Origin: Micavibrio_A sp964539025
GTDB taxonomy: Bacteria; Pseudomonadota; Alphaproteobacteria; Micavibrionales; Micavibrionaceae
Direction: 5' to 3'
Assembly: GCA_964539025.1 (NCBI GenBank)
Contig: CAZIFA010000010.1
Coordinates: 15,783 to 79,782 of the forward strand
DNA: 64,000 nt
The position numbers and the translations under genes are program-made. Under the pieces are notes generated by a model, which had not been told where the DNA came from, did not search any database, and worked only from the letters and a program-made list of their open reading frames with translations. Shown here one piece after another: positions 60,370-64,000 of the stretch; position 1 is the first letter of the stretch, and the number at the start of each line of letters is the position of its first letter.

Positions 60370-61209
60370 TCATTTCTGACAAGTTGGACAATAAAATGTT
60401 GATCGTCCGGCCTGCGTGATTTTGTGAATGGTATGGCCCTTCTTACCACCGGACCCGCAGCGCGGGCAAGCCTCCCCTTCCCGATCATAAACTAGGAAGC
60501 CATGCTGAAAATACCCAAGGCTGCCGTCGGCCTGCCTGTAATCCTTCAAACTACTACCCCCTGCAGCAATGGCGCGGGTCAGCACATTTCGAATGGCAAC
60601 CGCCAGCGCCTCACATTTTGTAGCATTTAAAGAAGAAGCCTTTTTACGCGGATCTATCTTTGCCTCAAACAAGGCTTCGCAAGCATAGATATTACCAATC
60701 CCCGCAACCACACGTTGATCCAGCAATGCTGTTTTTATCGGTGTGTTTTTGCCTTTCAATGCAGCATGCAAGATAGGACCGCTGAAATTATTCGATAAAG
60801 GTTCTGGCCCGAGTGATTTAAAAGAAGCGTGGCTGCCCAATTCGTTTTCTTTGAGCAAAAGCGTCATGCCAAAGCGGCGAGGATCATTGAAAATCACGCC
60901 CGCCCCGCCCGACAACGACATAACCATATGGTCATGCTTTTTGAGTTTATAGTTTGCAATGTCCTTTTCGATGGTCATCCGACCCGACATGCCCAGATGA
61001 ATAACAAGAATATCGGCCCCAAAATGCACCAAAAGGTACTTTGCGCGGCGGCTCAGGCGTGAAATCTTGCGGCCTTTCAGGTCAGGCAGGGCCGACGGAA
61101 AAGGAATACGCAGATCGGCCCGGTGGGTTCTGATATCGACCAGCTTTCGGCCCTCCATGACGGGTTCAAGCCCCTTACGGACAGTTTCTACCTCGGGAAG
61201 TTCCGGCAT
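60370..61209 (-). CDS. mutM: Formamidopyrimidine-DNA glycosylase (Fpg)
   Basis: Removes 8-oxoguanine and formamidopyrimidines from DNA. The 279-aa product begins PELPEVETVRKGL with the catalytic Pro2 and Glu3, contains ILDQRVVAG-type IGNIYACEALFEAKIDP, and ends with the zinc finger CPRCGSG...YCPTCQ. It is 3 bp downstream of the membrane-protein gene and upstream of the small secreted-protein gene. Confidence 0.96.
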   Translation of the reverse strand: MPELPEVETVRKGLEPVMEGRKLVDIRTHRADLRIPFPSALPDLKGRKISRLSRRAKYLLVHFGADILVIHLGMSGRMTIEKDIANYKLKKHDHMVMSLSGGAGVIFNDPRRFGMTLLLKENELGSHASFKSLGPEPLSNNFSGPILHAALKGKNTPIKTALLDQRVVAGIGNIYACEALFEAKIDPRKKASSLNATKCEALAVAIRNVLTRAIAAGGSSLKDYRQADGSLGYFQHGFLVYDREGEACPRCGSGGKKGHTIHKITQAGRSTFYCPTCQK

Positions 61210-61212
61210 GGG

Positions 61213-61851
61213 TCAATCCAGTTTTTTCCAGACAATGTAATGAACATCTTCGGACATAAACAGCGGACTATTATTGCCCACCAGAACGCGCCGTTCGCTT
61301 TGCGGCGGATGCTGCCACAACAGCTTTCCGCCATCGAACGCGACCAGCATCGGAAAGGCCGCGCGGGTCAGTATTTCATAGGCAACGGTGCTATCCGCTG
61401 TCTTGGGCGCGGGCCAGTCCAGCCGCGGCGTCAGCATGACAATGTCCTCTAAAACCTTATAGCTTCCGGTTGAATAGATGCGCGGTGCGTTCGGGTCCGG
61501 CTGAGCCATGATAATCTGATAGCTTCCGTTTTTGATTTGCAGGACGGCTGTATATTTTCCGACCATTGCCTGCCAGTCGCCTTCCATTTTAGCGGCATCG
61601 AAATCCGGCTCGCGATCGAAATAAAGTTCTTTTTTCGGTGGCGGCGGAGTAACTTGGGGCGGTTCCATCAACTCCTTGGCCAGAGCCTGCGTTTTAGCCT
61701 CATCGGCGTCTTTATCCGGCCTGCTACCCAGTGCCAGAATAATCACGGCAATAACCGCCAGAATACCGAACCCCAGCACCATATATCCCACAAAACGGGA
61801 TTCAGGAGACATTGGCGGACGGTGCCGCGGCGGCTTGGAGGAAGCGTTCAT
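61213..61851 (-). CDS. Membrane-anchored protein, unknown
   Basis: A 212-aa protein with a basic, Pro-rich N-terminus, one membrane helix (MVLGFGILAVIAVIILALG, about residues 23-41) and an extracytoplasmic domain of about 150 residues rich in beta strands (YTAVLQIKNGSYQIIMAQ, SEDVHYIVWKKL). No family is recognised. The ATG at 61851 gives a sensible membrane anchor; the upstream part of the frame (to 61968) adds a stretch without conservation. It precedes mutM by 3 bp. Confidence 0.6.
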   Translation of the reverse strand: MNASSKPPRHRPPMSPESRFVGYMVLGFGILAVIAVIILALGSRPDKDADEAKTQALAKELMEPPQVTPPPPKKELYFDREPDFDAAKMEGDWQAMVGKYTAVLQIKNGSYQIIMAQPDPNAPRIYSTGSYKVLEDIVMLTPRLDWPAPKTADSTVAYEILTRAAFPMLVAFDGGKLLWQHPPQSERRVLVGNNSPLFMSEDVHYIVWKKLD

Positions 61852-62146
61852 GCGGACAGTATGCGTTATGCCCTTGGCGCGGGCAAGAGAGGGCTTAATA
61901 AGAAAGAGGCCGCCAGGGGAGACAGCCTCTCTTTCAGAGCAGCGTAGTGGGGAATTGCTGCCACACACCCTGATTGCCGTTGTCTGCCCGGAAGAAATCC
62001 AGTTTTAAATCAACGCAATCAGAATAAAATATGTTTTTTATATATTATTAATTACAATTAATAGCAATAAAATTCAACTTGTCAACCCAAAAATATGATT
62101 TATAGATTACGCCTTAAGAATCAGACATATAGGTGGGGACCTAGCC

Positions 62147-62869
62147 ATGCTTATTACAGCCGATCAGATACGCGCGGGCCGCGCACTCAAGAACTGGAGC
62201 CAGACCGATCTCGCGGATCGCACAGGCCTCGCCGTGCCCACCATCGCCAATATCGAACTCGGCAAACAAATGCCGGGCAAGAATACGATTGAGAAAATTA
62301 TCGATGCGTTTTTAACAGGAGGGATAATTTTCACTGCTCGTGGTGTAGAAAAAACCGGAGATAATTTCGCTATCTTACAAGGAAATGATAAATACTGCCA
62401 AATAATGATAGATATACAAAACCTTTTAGAAAAGGGTGAAGAATATCTGCTAATCGGTTGCGATGATAAACGATCTCCAAAAGAGGTAGTCGAAATAGAA
62501 AATGCATTATTAGAAAAAGGCATCAAGGTTAAAAAAATTATTTCCGAAGATAATCCATTTATTCAAGGTTCAGAATCAAACTATCGCACAGTTCCTAAAG
62601 AGGATCTTACTTTCAGTGATGTAATTACGGTTTACAAAAACAAGGTAGCAATAGTTTTATCTCAAAATAATCCAGGGGGTGAAGACACCATTATCCTGAT
62701 TGATAATTCAGGCATTGCCGAAACTTTTAAAAAAATATTCAATTTCTATTGGCGCCATGGCAAAAAAATCACTCAGAGTATTGACATCACAAATTTAGAA
62801 CATCCTGTCCGGGATAAATACTCTGAAAAAAACCTAAAAGACATGATCAAGAAAAAAGGCCGGAAATAA
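62147..62869 (+). CDS. XRE-family HTH regulator with a C-terminal sensor domain
   Basis: A 240-aa protein. The first 55 residues are a Cro/CI-type helix-turn-helix (QIRAGRALKNWSQTDLADRTGLAVPTIANIELGK). The remaining 180 resemble the effector part of TrmB/PLD-like regulators, with a late DNSGIAETFKKIFNFYWRHGK. The ligand is unknown. The DNA for residues 1-48 has the GC-rich codon use of the neighbouring genes, while the rest (from about 62290) is strongly AT-rich. The 5' flank (61990-62090) is also AT-rich. It meets groL tail-to-tail. Confidence 0.72.
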   Translation: MLITADQIRAGRALKNWSQTDLADRTGLAVPTIANIELGKQMPGKNTIEKIIDAFLTGGIIFTARGVEKTGDNFAILQGNDKYCQIMIDIQNLLEKGEEYLLIGCDDKRSPKEVVEIENALLEKGIKVKKIISEDNPFIQGSESNYRTVPKEDLTFSDVITVYKNKVAIVLSQNNPGGEDTIILIDNSGIAETFKKIFNFYWRHGKKITQSIDITNLEHPVRDKYSEKNLKDMIKKKGRK

Positions 62870-62879
62870 TCCGGCCTTT
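62855..62879. terminator. Bidirectional terminator between xre and groL
   Basis: A 10-bp perfect stem (AAAGGCCGGA with TCCGGCCTTT) and a 5-base loop; the loop holds the TAA stop of the xre gene. A runs and T runs flank it on both strands. Confidence 0.85.
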
Positions 62880-62906
62880 CTTTTATTCTTATGATGGAAG
62901 AGTGGA

Positions 62907-64000
62907 TTAGAAATCCATTCCGCCCATGCCACCCATACCGCCGCCGGGCATACCGCCTGCGGAAGATTTGCCTTCTTCAACAGGAGCGTCCGTGATGGTC
63001 GCTTCGGTCGTGAGCAACAGGCCAGATACAGAAGCCGCATCTTGTAGAGCCGTGCGTACGACCTTTACAGGGTCGATGATACCGGCTTTGACCATATCGC
63101 AATAATTGTCGTTCTGCGCATCGAACCCGAAATTCAGGTCTTTGGCTTCGGACAATTTGCCGATCACGATCGAGCCTTCTTTGCCCGCATTTTCCGCGAT
63201 CTGACGGACCGGGAATTGGCAGGCGCGGCGGATGATTTCGATGCCCGATTGCTGGTCATCATTATCGCCTTTGAGTTTTTCGAGAACGCGCGAAGCGTAG
63301 AGCAGAGCGGAGCCGCCCCCAGCCACAACGCCTTCTTCGACGGCCGCACGGGTTGCGTGCATAGCATCGTCAACGCGGTCTTTGCGTTCTTTCACTTCGA
63401 CTTCGGTCGCACCACCAACGCGAAGAACGGCAACGCCGCCAGCGAGTTTCGCCAGACGTTCTTGCAGTTTTTCCTTGTCGTAGTCCGAAGATGTTTCTTC
63501 GATTTGCGCCTTGATCTGAGCAATGCGCGCATCGATTTCACCTTTGGCGCCTGCACCATCAATAATAGTTGTATTATCCTTATTGATGATAATTTTCTTT
63601 GCGCTGCCAAGTAACTTTATGTCTTTAACGTCTTCTAATTTAATACCAAGATCTTCAGAAAGTAGCTGACCACCTGTTAGGGTAGCTATATCTTCAAGCA
63701 TTGCTTTACGACGATCACCAAAGCCCGGGGCCTTAACAGCCGCGATTTTCAGGCCGCCGCGCAGTTTGTTGACAACCAGCGTGGCCAGAGCCTCGCCTTC
63801 GACATCTTCAGCAATGATCAATAAGGGACGTCCTGTTTGCAATACCTGTTCCAAAATAGGAACAAGTGCCTGCATATTTGAGATCTTTTTATCCATTAAC
63901 ATTATAAAAGGGTTTTCGAGAACAGCCTGCATCTTGTCAGCATCCGTGATGAAGTACGGCGAGAGATAGCCGCGGTCGAACTGCATGCCTTCGACGACTT
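62907..64000 (-). CDS. groL: Chaperonin GroEL, 5' part cut by window edge
   Basis: C-terminal two thirds of GroEL, the 60 kDa chaperonin. The frame is open to the window end; the visible part begins VVEGMQFDRGYLSPYF and contains the ATP/allostery segment (AVKAPGFGDRRKAMLEDIA, GGVAVLRVGGATEVEVKERKDRVDDA, EEGVVAGGGSALL). It ends with the Gly/Met tail GGMPGGGMGGMGGMDF. groES, normally upstream, would be outside the window. Parts of the gene (about 63560-63720 and 63830-63920) use AT-rich codons unlike the rest. Confidence 0.97.
   Translation of the reverse strand, partial: VVEGMQFDRGYLSPYFITDADKMQAVLENPFIMLMDKKISNMQALVPILEQVLQTGRPLLIIAEDVEGEALATLVVNKLRGGLKIAAVKAPGFGDRRKAMLEDIATLTGGQLLSEDLGIKLEDVKDIKLLGSAKKIIINKDNTTIIDGAGAKGEIDARIAQIKAQIEETSSDYDKEKLQERLAKLAGGVAVLRVGGATEVEVKERKDRVDDAMHATRAAVEEGVVAGGGSALLYASRVLEKLKGDNDDQQSGIEIIRRACQFPVRQIAENAGKEGSIVIGKLSEAKDLNFGFDAQNDNYCDMVKAGIIDPVKVVRTALQDAASVSGLLLTTEATITDAPVEEGKSSAGGMPGGGMGGMGGMDF

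Noticed and set aside
1..64000. CRISPR arrays, prophage modules, rRNA operons
   Set aside because: No regularly spaced repeats, no cas genes, no phage structural block and no rRNA sequence were seen.

Overview
The window reads as a chromosome segment of an alphaproteobacterium. Markers are the alpha-type ClpXP adaptor SspB, GapR (DUF2312), COQ9, a circularly permuted two-piece tmRNA and 17 kDa-type glycine-zipper lipoproteins. Housekeeping genes for DNA replication, tRNA modification, folate and branched-chain amino acids are packed on both strands. Nothing here fixes the genus. Free-living metabolism (full ilv genes, acetyl-CoA synthetase) combined with Dot/Icm-like secretion genes would fit a predatory, epibiotic or host-associated lineage, but that is inference.

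Layout. 1-5.7 kb: hemC (cut by the window edge) divergent from tsaD-gpsA-EVE, then a run of small lipoprotein or secreted-protein genes ending in a bidirectional terminator. 5.9-16.2 kb: a DMT exporter with acs; gapR; dotI-like and coq9; an ABC1 kinase; a CPA2 antiporter; an SGNH hydrolase. 16.4-25.2 kb: tRNA-Arg(CCG), an orphan ABC ATPase, a hydrolase, sspB, an O-antigen-ligase-like TPR protein, ssrA, thyA-folA and mrp. 25.3-35.7 kb: hflK-hflC, a htrA-type protease, miaA, and an ilvB-ilvN-(lipoprotein)-ilvC block with a leucine/valine-rich attenuator. 35.7-44 kb: small secreted proteins, a second DMT exporter, a lone flagellar-rod-like gene, an ABC-F ATPase, a large unknown membrane protein, two secreted unknowns and ogt. 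44.2-49.8 kb: dotM-like, an unknown membrane protein, dotL-like, a pilin-like gene, then a REP-type transposase whose metal-binding histidines are replaced by glutamine. 49.8-61.9 kb: the replication cluster argS-gyrB-recF-dnaN-dnaA-rpsT-mutM, interrupted by a BPL_N-like gene and a CHY zinc-finger gene. 62-64 kb: an AT-rich XRE-type regulator convergent with groL (cut by the edge).

How the genes connect. DotL (coupling ATPase), DotM (its partner) and DotI (VirB8-like) belong to the IVB (Dot/Icm, IncI) secretion machinery. They are split over two loci here, with unknown membrane and secreted genes beside them, which makes these loci the most promising place for undescribed components or substrates. 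The ilv genes appear to be controlled by transcription attenuation from a leader ORF that is probably leaderless. Perfect DnaA boxes lie at the predicted rpsT start site and upstream of gyrB. Several stretches (the xre gene and patches of groL) have a base composition unlike their neighbours and suggest transfer or gene conversion. All assignments come from reading motifs and context; no database search was run.
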